DNA from: Emticicia agri
GTDB lineage: Bacteria; Bacteroidota; Bacteroidia; Cytophagales; Spirosomataceae
NCBI RefSeq assembly: GCF_004168285.1
Contig: NZ_SEWF01000001.1
Span: forward strand, 227,555 to 291,554
Direction of reading: 5' to 3'
DNA: 64,000 bases
A program made the position numbers and the translations under genes. The stretch's first letter is position 1, and each line of letters opens with the position of its first letter. Below the pieces are notes generated by a model. That model did no database searches, was not told the DNA's origin, and saw only the letters and a program-made list of their open reading frames with translations. This document shows positions 53,760-62,802 of the stretch, piece after piece.

Positions 53760-55421
53760 ATGAAAAAAGTCTCACTCTTTATCTGGCTTATAATAGCCAT
53801 GATTATTTTTCCGGGTTATACCTCTACTAAAACAAAAAGTGCCAGAACATACAAAGCCGATGTAATTATTTATGGCGGAACTTCCTCAGCAGTAATTGCA
53901 GCTGTGCAGGTAAAAAAAATGGGTAAGTCTGTTATTGTCGTATCACCTGATACACATTTAGGCGGACTATCCTCAGGCGGTTTGGGTTTTACTGATACGG
54001 GTAATAAGGAAGTAATTGGTGGTTTATCGCGTGAGTTTTACCAACGCCTGTACACACATTACCAGAAACCCGAATCGTGGCAATGGCAGAAAAGAGAAGA
54101 ATATGGCAATAAAGGACAGGGAACACCTGCCATTGATGGTAACAACCGAACGATGTGGATATTTGAACCCCATGCTGCCGAGCAGGTTTTTGAAGACTTT
54201 GTGAAAGAATACCAACTAACCATTTATAGAAACGAATGGCTTGACCGTTCAAAAAAAGGTGTAACCAAACAAGGTACTAATATCCGTTCGTTCCGCACGT
54301 TAAGTGGCAATACCTATGAAGGGCAAATGTTTATTGATGCTACCTATGAGGGAGACCTGATGGCAGCCGCAGGCGTATCTTACCACGTAGGGCGTGAAGC
54401 AAACAGTGTATATGGTGAAAAATGGAATGGTGTGCAAACAGAGGTTTTTCAACATGGGCATTATTTTAAAAGTAAAGTAAGCCCTTATAAAATACCTGGC
54501 GACCCTAAAAGCGGCCTGCTTCCTGAAGTGTCATCAGCCCCTCCGGGAGCGTATGGTTCGGGCGATGATAAAATACAGGCCTATTGTTTCAGAATGTGTC
54601 TGAGTAATAGTCCTGAAAATCGGGTTCCGTTTGCCAAACCACAAGGGTATGACCCTGCCCGCTACGAGCTATTAGCAAGGGTATTTGCATCTGGCTGGAG
54701 AGAAACTTTCGATAAATACGACCCGATTCCGAACCGGAAAACCGACACCAATAATCATGGGCCTTTCAGTACCGATTATATAGGCAAAAACTATGATTAT
54801 CCTGAAGCCAGCTATGAGCGCCGGAAGCAGATTATTAAAGAACATGAGTTATACCAGAAAGGACTGATGTACTTCTTGCAGAATGACCCGAGTATACCGG
54901 CAGATGTGCATGAGAAAATGCAACAATGGGGCTTACCTAAAGACGAATTTAAAGACAATGGCGGTTGGCCACACCAGTTGTATATTCGTGAAGCCCGACG
55001 TATGGTTGGCGAATTTGTGATGAAAGAAGCAGATGCTTTAGGCAAAACCAAAGTTCCTAACTCGGTAGGTATGGGTTCATATTCTTTAGATTCGCACAAT
55101 ATCCAAAGATATGTCAAACAGGATGGGTATGTACAGAACGAAGGCGATATTGGAGTACACCCTGATAAGCCTTACTCCATTGCCTATGGGTCTATCCTAC
55201 CCAAAGCCAATGAATGTACTAATCTGTTAGTACCTGTGTGTGTATCAAGTTCGCATATTGCCTTTGGGTCTATCCGCATGGAGCCTGTATTTATGATTTT
55301 AGGGCAATCGGCAGCAACGGCAGCAGTATTGGCTATTAATAGCAAAGTTACGCCACAGGCACTACCTTATGCCACCTTGCAAGCGGAGTTATTAAAAGAC
55401 AAACAACGTTTAGAGTTTTGA
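53760..55421 (+). CDS. Secreted FAD-dependent oxidoreductase
   Basis: The 553-residue protein begins with a signal peptide or anchor (MKKVSLFIWLIIAMIIFPGY). The dinucleotide-binding motif is ADVIIYGGTSSAVIAA with LGGLSSGGLGFTDTG; a second FAD region is MFIDATYEGDLMAAAGV. The C-terminal CVSSSHIAFGSIRMEPVFMILGQSAATAA is typical of the FAD_oxidored family found in Bacteroidota carbohydrate or sulfatase loci. The substrate is unknown. A bestrophin gene follows 29 bp downstream. Confidence 0.9.
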   Translation: MKKVSLFIWLIIAMIIFPGYTSTKTKSARTYKADVIIYGGTSSAVIAAVQVKKMGKSVIVVSPDTHLGGLSSGGLGFTDTGNKEVIGGLSREFYQRLYTHYQKPESWQWQKREEYGNKGQGTPAIDGNNRTMWIFEPHAAEQVFEDFVKEYQLTIYRNEWLDRSKKGVTKQGTNIRSFRTLSGNTYEGQMFIDATYEGDLMAAAGVSYHVGREANSVYGEKWNGVQTEVFQHGHYFKSKVSPYKIPGDPKSGLLPEVSSAPPGAYGSGDDKIQAYCFRMCLSNSPENRVPFAKPQGYDPARYELLARVFASGWRETFDKYDPIPNRKTDTNNHGPFSTDYIGKNYDYPEASYERRKQIIKEHELYQKGLMYFLQNDPSIPADVHEKMQQWGLPKDEFKDNGGWPHQLYIREARRMVGEFVMKEADALGKTKVPNSVGMGSYSLDSHNIQRYVKQDGYVQNEGDIGVHPDKPYSIAYGSILPKANECTNLLVPVCVSSSHIAFGSIRMEPVFMILGQSAATAAVLAINSKVTPQALPYATLQAELLKDKQRLEF

Positions 55422-55450
55422 TGCTCCTAAAATAATACGATTTCAAGAGA

Positions 55451-56470
55451 ATGATTGTAAGAAAAAACATTACCCTTAAAGGCATATTAGAATTTGCCGG
55501 ACATCATCTCTGGTGGCTCATTAGCTATATGCTTATTGTGTCTTTATTGTATAAGGTTATAGGCTGGCGTTGGATTTCTATCCCTTGGTTGCCTGTATCA
55601 CTCATTGGTACAGCCGTAGCCTTTTATGTAGGCTTCAAGAATAACCAGTCGTACGACAGAATCTGGGAGGCCCGCAAAATATGGGGAGCTATTGTGAACA
55701 GTAGCCGAAGCTGGGGTGCTATGGTTGATGCCTTTGTCAGAAACAATCAGTTACCTGATAATGAAATCAGGCACATTAAAACCCGATTGATTTATCGCCA
55801 CATTGCCTGGCTCTATATTCTGAGAGAGCAATTGCTGGTACCTACTCCCTGGGAACACGTTAGCCTGAATCATCTTTTCAGAAGAATAGCCGTTCAGCGA
55901 ATACAAAAGGGAGGTTTAGGGCTATTTAAAGATTATCTGACCGAAAACCAGAAGAAAAAATACTTTGCTGAGGCCGGGCAATGGGAATCTGCCGCCAATA
56001 AGGCTACGCAAATCATCCGCCTGCAATCGCTATTACTGGCAGACCTCGAAGAGAAAGATTGCTTGCACATGCGTAAACAACTGGATATGCAGAAAGTATT
56101 AGGTGATTTTTACGACCATCAGGGTAGAGCCGAGCGCATCAAGAGGTTTCCATTGCCACGGCAGTATGCCAATCTGAGTTTTATTTTTAACTGTATTTTT
56201 ATTTTCTTGCTGCCTTTAGGCATTGTTGCTGAATTTGCCAAACTGGGCGAGGCAGGTGTGTGGTTAATGATTCCGTTTGGTACATTAGTAGGTTGGATTT
56301 ATGTAGTCATGGAGCTGATCGGCGACTATTCTGAAAATCCTTTTGAGGGTTTCGGAACAGATGTACCCATGCTCTCGATATGCCGCACCATAGAGATTGA
56401 CCTGTTGCAGATGTTAGGAGAAACAGACCTTCCGAAGCCCATACAGGCAGTGAATGATGTGTTGATGTAA
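55451..56470 (+). CDS. Bestrophin-family anion channel
   Basis: The 339 residues carry the bestrophin signature, including the SYDRIWEARKIWGAIVNSSRSWGAM segment around residue 70, the cytosolic helical bundle, and TM helices at about 17-35, 47-63, 238-255 and 265-285. The family forms pentameric chloride or related anion channels. It is followed 19 bp later by a Na+/H+ antiporter gene, so the two may be co-regulated for ion balance. Confidence 0.93.
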   Translation: MIVRKNITLKGILEFAGHHLWWLISYMLIVSLLYKVIGWRWISIPWLPVSLIGTAVAFYVGFKNNQSYDRIWEARKIWGAIVNSSRSWGAMVDAFVRNNQLPDNEIRHIKTRLIYRHIAWLYILREQLLVPTPWEHVSLNHLFRRIAVQRIQKGGLGLFKDYLTENQKKKYFAEAGQWESAANKATQIIRLQSLLLADLEEKDCLHMRKQLDMQKVLGDFYDHQGRAERIKRFPLPRQYANLSFIFNCIFIFLLPLGIVAEFAKLGEAGVWLMIPFGTLVGWIYVVMELIGDYSENPFEGFGTDVPMLSICRTIEIDLLQMLGETDLPKPIQAVNDVLM

Positions 56471-56489
56471 TTCTGAAAATATTCTTTTA

Positions 56490-58073
56490 ATGCATAACAC
56501 TTTACCCTTTTTACTGGCTATGGTAGCCGCAGTGGTTCTGCTCGAAATGTGGGCCACTAAATTAAAGATTGCTTACCCCATCTTATTGGTAGTAGCAGGA
56601 CTATTGGTGAGTTTTATCCCGGGTTTACCTGTGGTAAAAATCAATCCTGACCTTATCTTTTTCATTTTTCTGCCGCCCTTATTGTTTGACGCTGCCTGGG
56701 ATATTTCTTTTAAGGAAATGAAAAAATGGTGGCGTATTATCGGAAGTTTTGCCTTTTTAGTGGTATTCTTTACAGCCTTTTCAGTAGCACTCATTGCCAA
56801 TCATTACTTTGCCGGATTTACGCTCGCACTGGGCTTTTTATTGGGGGGCATTGTTTCTCCGCCTGATGCTGTAAGTACGGGAGCTATTACGAAGTTTGTC
56901 AAAATATCAAGAGCTACTTCTACTATTTTAGAAGGCGAAAGTCTGTTGAATGACGCTTCTTCATTGATTATATTCCGCTTTGCCATGATAGCCGTTGGCA
57001 CCGGGCATTTTGTATGGCATGAAGCTGCCATGAGTTTTGTCTGGATGGTAATTGGCGGCGCAGGAATAGGTTTAATACTGGGCTGGCTATTTGTGCAGTT
57101 ACATAAGTTTCTGCCTACTGATGCCTCTTCAGATGTAGCGCTTACCTTGATTGAACCTTATTTTATGTACTGGATAGCTGAACAGTTTCATGCTTCTGGT
57201 GTACTGGCAGTAGTAGCTGGCGGGCTTTACATGTCCGCTAAAAGGTTAGTCTTTCTAAACAGTACCAGCCGCATTCAGGGATTCAGTGTCTGGGAAAGTT
57301 TTATATTTATTCTGAATGGGCTTGTATTCCTGATTATTGGTCTGGAACTACCGGAGATTGTAGCAGGGCTCCGCTCGGAAGGCACGCCTTTAGGCACTGC
57401 AATCACCTATAGCTTACTGATTACTGTAACCCTGATTGTCGCTCGTATGATTAGTTCTTATGCCGCTATGGTAGCTACAATTCTTTTCCGTCGGAGTATT
57501 GCATCACAGGTATTCAGAGGAAGAACAAGTCTTTTAACTCCTCTACTACTCGGTTGGACAGGGATGCGCGGTGTGGTATCGTTGGCTGCTGCATTGGCTA
57601 TTCCGGTTACTTTAGAGAACGGTCTTGCTTTTCCCCATAGAAACCTGATATTGTTTATAACTTTTGTAGTTATATTACTTACACTTGTCATACAGGGACT
57701 TACCCTGCCCTATTTCATCAAACGTATGAGTTCTTTCAATACTGTCTTTACAGTAGAATCAGACGAAGAGACCAAACGAGAAATGAAAAGAGGATTGAAA
57801 GCGCATGTATATCAGTTTCTGAAAGATAAATACGACAACGAGTTGAACGGTCATGTGGGTATGGAAAAATTTCTGAAACACTGGGAAGAAAGAACAAAAG
57901 CTACTGACGATAGCTGGATGAATGAAAAAACAAAAGTTATTTTCTTAGAAGTACTCGAAAGCCAGAGGCAATACCTGACCGAGCTCAATAAAGACTCAAA
58001 AATAGATGAAGAACTCATCCGTCAGCAGTTGTACCAACTTGACCTGGAAGAAGAACGATTAAGGATTATTTAA
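56490..58073 (+). CDS. CPA1-type Na+/H+ antiporter
   Basis: The 527-residue protein has about 12 TM helices and a C-terminal cytosolic tail (about 415-527). Motifs are FFIFLPPLLFDAAWDI, GGIVSPPDAVSTGAI, LEGESLLNDASSLIIFRFA and WTGMRGVVSLAAALAIP. The transporter exchanges Na+ (or K+) for H+ at the inner membrane. The tail is acidic and may regulate activity. A tRNA-Pro gene follows. Confidence 0.93.
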   Translation: MHNTLPFLLAMVAAVVLLEMWATKLKIAYPILLVVAGLLVSFIPGLPVVKINPDLIFFIFLPPLLFDAAWDISFKEMKKWWRIIGSFAFLVVFFTAFSVALIANHYFAGFTLALGFLLGGIVSPPDAVSTGAITKFVKISRATSTILEGESLLNDASSLIIFRFAMIAVGTGHFVWHEAAMSFVWMVIGGAGIGLILGWLFVQLHKFLPTDASSDVALTLIEPYFMYWIAEQFHASGVLAVVAGGLYMSAKRLVFLNSTSRIQGFSVWESFIFILNGLVFLIIGLELPEIVAGLRSEGTPLGTAITYSLLITVTLIVARMISSYAAMVATILFRRSIASQVFRGRTSLLTPLLLGWTGMRGVVSLAAALAIPVTLENGLAFPHRNLILFITFVVILLTLVIQGLTLPYFIKRMSSFNTVFTVESDEETKREMKRGLKAHVYQFLKDKYDNELNGHVGMEKFLKHWEERTKATDDSWMNEKTKVIFLEVLESQRQYLTELNKDSKIDEELIRQQLYQLDLEEERLRII

Positions 58074-58147
58074 GCGTAGAATTTTGCTATCTGACTTTTG
58101 GAGAGCAAAGAGTTTTAGCGTATTTTTGCAGCGTTCAAAAAACAATT

Positions 58148-58237
58148 CGGGATGTAGCACAGCCTGGTAGTGTGCACGTTTGGGGGGCGTGAGGTCGCAG
58201 ACGGTCGGCCGCTGCCGTTCAAATCCTGTCATTCCGA
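58148..58237 (+). tRNA. tRNA-Pro (GGG) with a 16-nt insertion in the T-stem
   Basis: Acceptor (CGGGATG/CATTCCG), D arm (GCAC/GTGT) and anticodon arm (CACGT-TTGGGGG-GCGTG, anticodon GGG) are normal. The T arm should be GCAG-G-TTCAAAT-C-CTGT, but 16 nt (58201-58216, ACGGTCGGCCGCTGCC) separate GCAG from G. Removal of these 16 nt restores a standard 74-nt tRNA. The insert is GC-rich and self-complementary. The gene is either a decaying tRNA or one whose precursor needs processing. The 3' CCA is not encoded. Confidence 0.75.
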
Positions 58238-58254
58238 CAACTGACTATCAATGT

Positions 58255-58278
58255 GTTATGAAGTTTTCATAACTCGTT
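58255..58278 (+). terminator. Terminator after tRNA-Pro
   Basis: A perfect 8-bp stem (58255-58262 with 58266-58273) has a 3-nt loop and is followed by TCGTTTTT. The rest of 58238-58556 holds no gene. Confidence 0.75.
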
Positions 58279-58493
58279 TTTATTTCTGGTTTAAACATAG
58301 TTTAAACAATTTTGTAAATTTTATAAAGTTGTGAGTTACTGAAAGAATTTTCTAAGAATTATTTTTTCTTATTTTCTTAATAGAATCCAAGAAACTGCCG
58401 CAAATACATTCCTATAGTTTTCTCCAAGATTTTTAATCGTATTTCTGTTATTCAATTAATATACAATTATAAAGGTTTTAGATAATGCAATTG

Positions 58494-58536
58494 AAATAAA
58501 AAAGGGCTTGTACCTATAATCAGATACAAACCCTTT
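58494..58536 (-). terminator. Terminator of the YD-repeat-like lipoprotein gene
   Basis: Twelve-nt arms (58501-58512 and 58525-58536, one mismatch) with a 12-nt loop are followed on the minus strand by TTTTTTATTT. It lies 20 nt after the stop. Confidence 0.85.
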
Positions 58537-58556
58537 AAGATTTTGTGTAGAGCAGA

Positions 58557-59366
58557 TTAATAATATTCTATTCTCAATTCGGCTACTTTGGCATCATTGA
58601 CAAGACTTTTTTGTGTTACCAAACGGTTATCTCTGTTATACTCATACTCATATTTCATGCGAGTACCCTCAAAGAGTTTTTGTTGGAACGTAAGAAGATT
58701 TTGACTGATTTGTTCAGGCCGATACACAGGGGTTTTGATTTGCTCTATGAATACCTTCCCTAAATTATTCGGATTACTGCCATAGATAAAATCTGTTTCT
58801 TCATAACCCATCACCCCTCGTTCTTCAACTGCTGACACGTTTCCATTTTTCCATTTATAGGATATGCTCTGTAAAAGACTTGTCCGGTTATTCTGGGTTT
58901 GATTACGAGTATATTTAATCAACTGCTTATCTTGATTGTACAGAAAATCTTCTACAATTTTTTGGTTTGGGAACTCCTCAGTAGTACGGACTAATAGCTT
59001 GTTGGCATCGTACTCATACTTTCGGTTACCCAGTGTTTTTACACCATTTGCAGTACGTTCAATTGTTGCTTCTGTAATTTTACCATCGGCATTTCTTGTG
59101 AAGGTTTCTTTTATCTCCGATTGCGCCAGAGAATCAGTAATTTTTATGCCTGAAACCTCTTTGGTTTCCTGATTATAATTTAACTGACTACTAATCTTAT
59201 TGCCCTGTGCCGTGAGTTGGATTACTGTTTTTGGTTTGCCTTCCAGACCTTTTAGCGGTACAGGTTTTTCTTCTTCATCTGTATTAGCTAATACATCTAC
59301 TTTACCACATGCCAGTAAGGTGTTGATGAAGAGTAGTGTTAATAGTAATACTGATATTTTTTGCAT
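58557..59366 (-). CDS. YD-repeat-like lipoprotein
   Basis: The ATG at 59366 gives a lipoprotein signal (MQKISVLLLTLLFINTLLAC). The 269-residue chain consists of short beta repeats resembling Rhs/YD units: YNQETKEVSGIKI, KYEYDANKLLVRTTEEF, FLYNQDKQLIKYTRNQ, ISYKWKNGNVSAVEERG, MKYEYEYNRDNRLVTQK. It is probably attached to the inner or outer membrane surface. The role is unknown; it may be an orphan fragment of a large Rhs-like system or an unrelated repeat lipoprotein. Confidence 0.75.
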   Translation of the reverse strand: MQKISVLLLTLLFINTLLACGKVDVLANTDEEEKPVPLKGLEGKPKTVIQLTAQGNKISSQLNYNQETKEVSGIKITDSLAQSEIKETFTRNADGKITEATIERTANGVKTLGNRKYEYDANKLLVRTTEEFPNQKIVEDFLYNQDKQLIKYTRNQTQNNRTSLLQSISYKWKNGNVSAVEERGVMGYEETDFIYGSNPNNLGKVFIEQIKTPVYRPEQISQNLLTFQQKLFEGTRMKYEYEYNRDNRLVTQKSLVNDAKVAELRIEYY

Positions 59367-59499
59367 ATTATTTTGTATTAATTTCATAATCTTATCATTA
59401 GCAAAACTATGCTAAACTGTATTAATTAATAGAATAAGAACTAATATAGATTACTCTATTAGACTTGAAAGAATTTTATTTGAGTTCATATAATATTTT

Positions 59500-59910
59500 T
59501 TATGAGGTTCTATAATAGTATTTCCCATCTTTATAAGGCAGAGACCACCCTGGGATATCCTCATCAAGCAACCAAACTAACCTAAAAGGGCACTCATCTA
59601 AATACCACCAGTAATGTTCAATTTCTTTCATTCTCACTTCGGATGGAAAGGCATTTTTGAATTTATTTAGTTGCTCATTCCTTGAATCTGTTGATTCAAC
59701 CCTATTACTATTAGTGAGACAGATATCACGCCTTTCAATTAAAGCTTCAAGAATTAGAATAAATAGCTCAATTCTCCTCTCATAACTTTCTGCAAAAACC
59801 TCGGGCAATTCATATTGCGACGGTTTTTTTGTCAAATACCATAAAGAATCAATAGAAGTTAATTGCTGTGCTTCTATGATTAATTCGTAAGATTTTTCAG
59901 AAATTCTCAT
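59500..59910 (-). CDS. Putative immunity protein of the polymorphic toxin-like gene
   Basis: The 136-residue protein is acidic and Trp/Tyr-rich, with no signal or TM helix. The C-terminal third carries the pattern EHYWWYLDECPFRLVWLLDE, which resembles small cytosolic immunity proteins but no family I can name. Its start overlaps the stop of the upstream 964-residue protein gene by ATGA, a coupling common to toxin-immunity pairs. The assignment is by context. Confidence 0.55.
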   Translation of the reverse strand: MRISEKSYELIIEAQQLTSIDSLWYLTKKPSQYELPEVFAESYERRIELFILILEALIERRDICLTNSNRVESTDSRNEQLNKFKNAFPSEVRMKEIEHYWWYLDECPFRLVWLLDEDIPGWSLPYKDGKYYYRTS

Positions 59911-62801
59911 GGCTTAAACTTAATTTCTATTTTAGCATCCTTGATTAATGGTTCAAATTTTGCCTCATTTATTAAATCAATAGTCCAAGTTGCTCCAGTT
60001 GCATCCGCAGAAGTAGAGATGTTTCTTAGATTGATTTTTGTGCCATCAGGAGCTATTTTACTCCAAATTTCACCATTTTTCACCATAGGAAGGCCTCCGC
60101 CAGCCAAACTTTCAGCATATAATCTAATGTCAATTTCTGTAGCCCCTTGAAAAACCTTAACTCGGCCACTTTTATTACCACCAGGTACTTCAGCCAGAAA
60201 TTTTCCATTAATATTAATAGTCTTAAGCGGATTATTTTTTGCAAACACTTTCATTACATCATCTACAGTATCAAAGAGTTTTAAACTTGTACCTTTTACT
60301 GTTACTCTATCTTTGATATCAGAACAAAGATTGTCAAATTTTTCCAATGCTTTATTCGCAAAATTAGAAACATCATCCGTTAAACTACTAGCACTTGCCC
60401 TAATTGATTTTAGCCAATCTAAGCTAATGCTTGTATTTCCTTTTTCAATCAACCAATTCTTTAACTGGCTATATACTTTTGCCGGTATTTGAAATTTCTT
60501 TCCTATTAGACTTGGAACCTTGTCAATTAACTTACTAGTAAATAAGCCTTCAACTGACTCTTTTGTTAGAGTAGCAGGGTTAAATTCATCCTCCGTTGCA
60601 AGTGAAAATAATGTATTGGTAATTACTTCTTCTATTACACCTCTAATTGTTAAGCTTCCAGTCATATTACTAATAGCCGGACCGACACTACCTACTATTA
60701 AAGGTGCTGCTGCAATTACGCCAACTGTTCCTGCAAAAGTATTTGCTGTATACTGAGAGAACTTAGCTCCAGGTGTAGACTCTTCACCAAAATCAGGTAT
60801 CCAAGAAGTAAAAGTTAGATGATCATTTGCATTGGAGTTAGGATCCGGATCATAAGCATAAGCATAGTTGGTCGTCCCAATTTCTCTGGTTATCCAATAG
60901 GAGTTACCAGTACTATTTTTAAATAACCAGTAAGTACGCCCTCCCCATTCTGGCCCCCAATCTCCCATATTAGTCAGAGAGCATGTACTACAATCAACCA
61001 TTGACATGCTTGAGATAGAATTTCCTTTTTGTGTTAATGAATTCAGCATCCATTCTTTCACAAAAGGAAAAATAGGATTCTCAGTTAATCTACCACCAGT
61101 TGGTGAGATACAATCAGTTATTGGCGGAGGAACAATCCCATATTGGATAGTAAGAGCATTATTATCCTTTTCAAATTGCAAAGAAGCTTTAAGAAAGCCA
61201 AGACTCAGTTTTACTTTTATACCACATGTAGAAAGAGTAACATCTGACGTGCCTGTAGTACCACCTAAACTGTTCCAGAGAGCAGGTACATTTACTTCAC
61301 TAAGTGTAAACTCATCTTGATTCAGAACTAATACATCTGAGATATTTTTACCTTGTGCGCTTATTTTGGCTTTAAGTAGGTTATAAACTGCTAAGCCGCA
61401 ATCATTTCCAAATGTATTTTTAAATTTATCTATTTCTGTGATTTCTGAATTAATTTTTGGTTTTAAAGTAGTTTCAATCAATTCAGTGCCATTAGAATAA
61501 TAACAATTTGGAGTTGTGTAATTACTAATAAGTTTGCTCATACTTAAAGTGTAATTATTATTACTTTGGTTGTAAAAAGCAGCTAAATTATTATAAGCAT
61601 CCAGAAATTGTTGAGCTGTTGGAGAGTTGTAATTAGATGCGTTAGTAGGGAATATTCTCTTTAATTCACTCTCAATTAAATAATAGATACTTTTAAAATA
61701 CTCTAAATCTCCGGTTATTTCATATAAATTGGTTGTAGCATTGAAATTAACTAATCCTGATTGAGGAGCATTTTTGGCCAAGGAGGTAAAAAGATCACTC
61801 ATGAGTGCTAAATCACTTGGACAATCACCCTGAGGAGGATCTATCACAGGCGGAATATGTACGCCGCCATGACCATAAGTTGGAGCCCCAGAACCACTGC
61901 CAGCTCCGCTTGGATTAAGTGCACTACTACCATTATTACTACCACCTGTTCCACTACCATTACTACTTCCATTACCATGCGGACAATCTGTTTGGTTTTT
62001 TTGGAGAAAATCTAAAAGATTTTCCAACCACCGTGGTTTTTTCTTCTTTAATAAAACATCAGTTACTGACACATCTTTATCTGAAACATCAACATCTGGC
62101 GTTTCATCACAAGGAAGATCTTTGGCAATATCATAATTCTTTGTAATAGCTCCATTAAAGTACTTATGTCCTCCAACGAAATTATCGGTTTTAGCATCAG
62201 TAAATAATGCAAGTCCCGTAAAATCAGCAGGAGATATTTTAATATGAGTCTGCATATATTCTTCAGATGGGAATAAATGCATTTTTAGAGATCGCCGAAT
62301 ACCATTCACCTGTTGGTATATTAATAAACGACTAATTAAAGTCCTATATTTAGGACTTGTAACAGGAATTCCATTCGCATCAGTCATTTTGATATCAATG
62401 AAACCATCATATTCTATCGGAACTACAGTAACCTGAGTTTGAGTCTGTGAGGGGCTTGCGTCAGTGTAGGATGTGCTTAATTGCTTTGCCCAGATTTCCT
62501 TTTCAATATTTGATACATACAAAGTAGTATTTGCACTACAGCCTATCGTAGAATTAGGTACTGTTAGCCTTACTTTATAGACGCCTTTTTTGTTAACTAC
62601 TAATTGTGAGTTTGTAGAGGTAGTACCGTCAGGTCTTGTCCATAAGTAACTCATGTTGTTAATAGGCATTCCTGAATTACTCACTACTTCTAAGCCCAAA
62701 TCTTCAAATGTATTTATGGAATTTGGCAGGTAATCTAGTGTAAAGGTTTCTTCTCCTGTAGTAGGAATACTTGCTTTAATTCTTATATCACACCCACTCA
62801 C
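59907..62801 (-). pseudogene. Large secreted polymorphic-toxin-like protein, 5' end removed by an IS
   Basis: The remaining 964 codons begin at GTG 62801, next to a stop formed at the IS boundary, so the real N-terminus lies beyond the IS. The order is an Ig/PKD-like domain (about 10-95: YLWTRPDGTTSTNS), a middle domain, a Gly/Ser/Asn-rich linker (about 275-320), a helical region, a WGPEWGGRTYWLF segment, a hydrophobic stretch (about 690-715), and a C-terminal domain of about 110 residues rich in charged strands ending in KIEIKFKP. The last domain may be the toxin. An immunity-like gene overlaps the stop. The toxin activity is not predicted. Confidence 0.7.
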
Positions 62802-62802
62802 T

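Noticed and set aside
58288..58310. Two GTTTAAAC words after tRNA-Pro as a recombination site
   Set aside because: They are short, A/T-rich and could occur by chance; no tRNA 3' end duplication or integrase is present.
58557..59366. Rhs toxin
   Set aside because: Only a few YD-like strands, a lipoprotein signal and no C-terminal toxin domain; annotated as a YD-repeat-like lipoprotein only.
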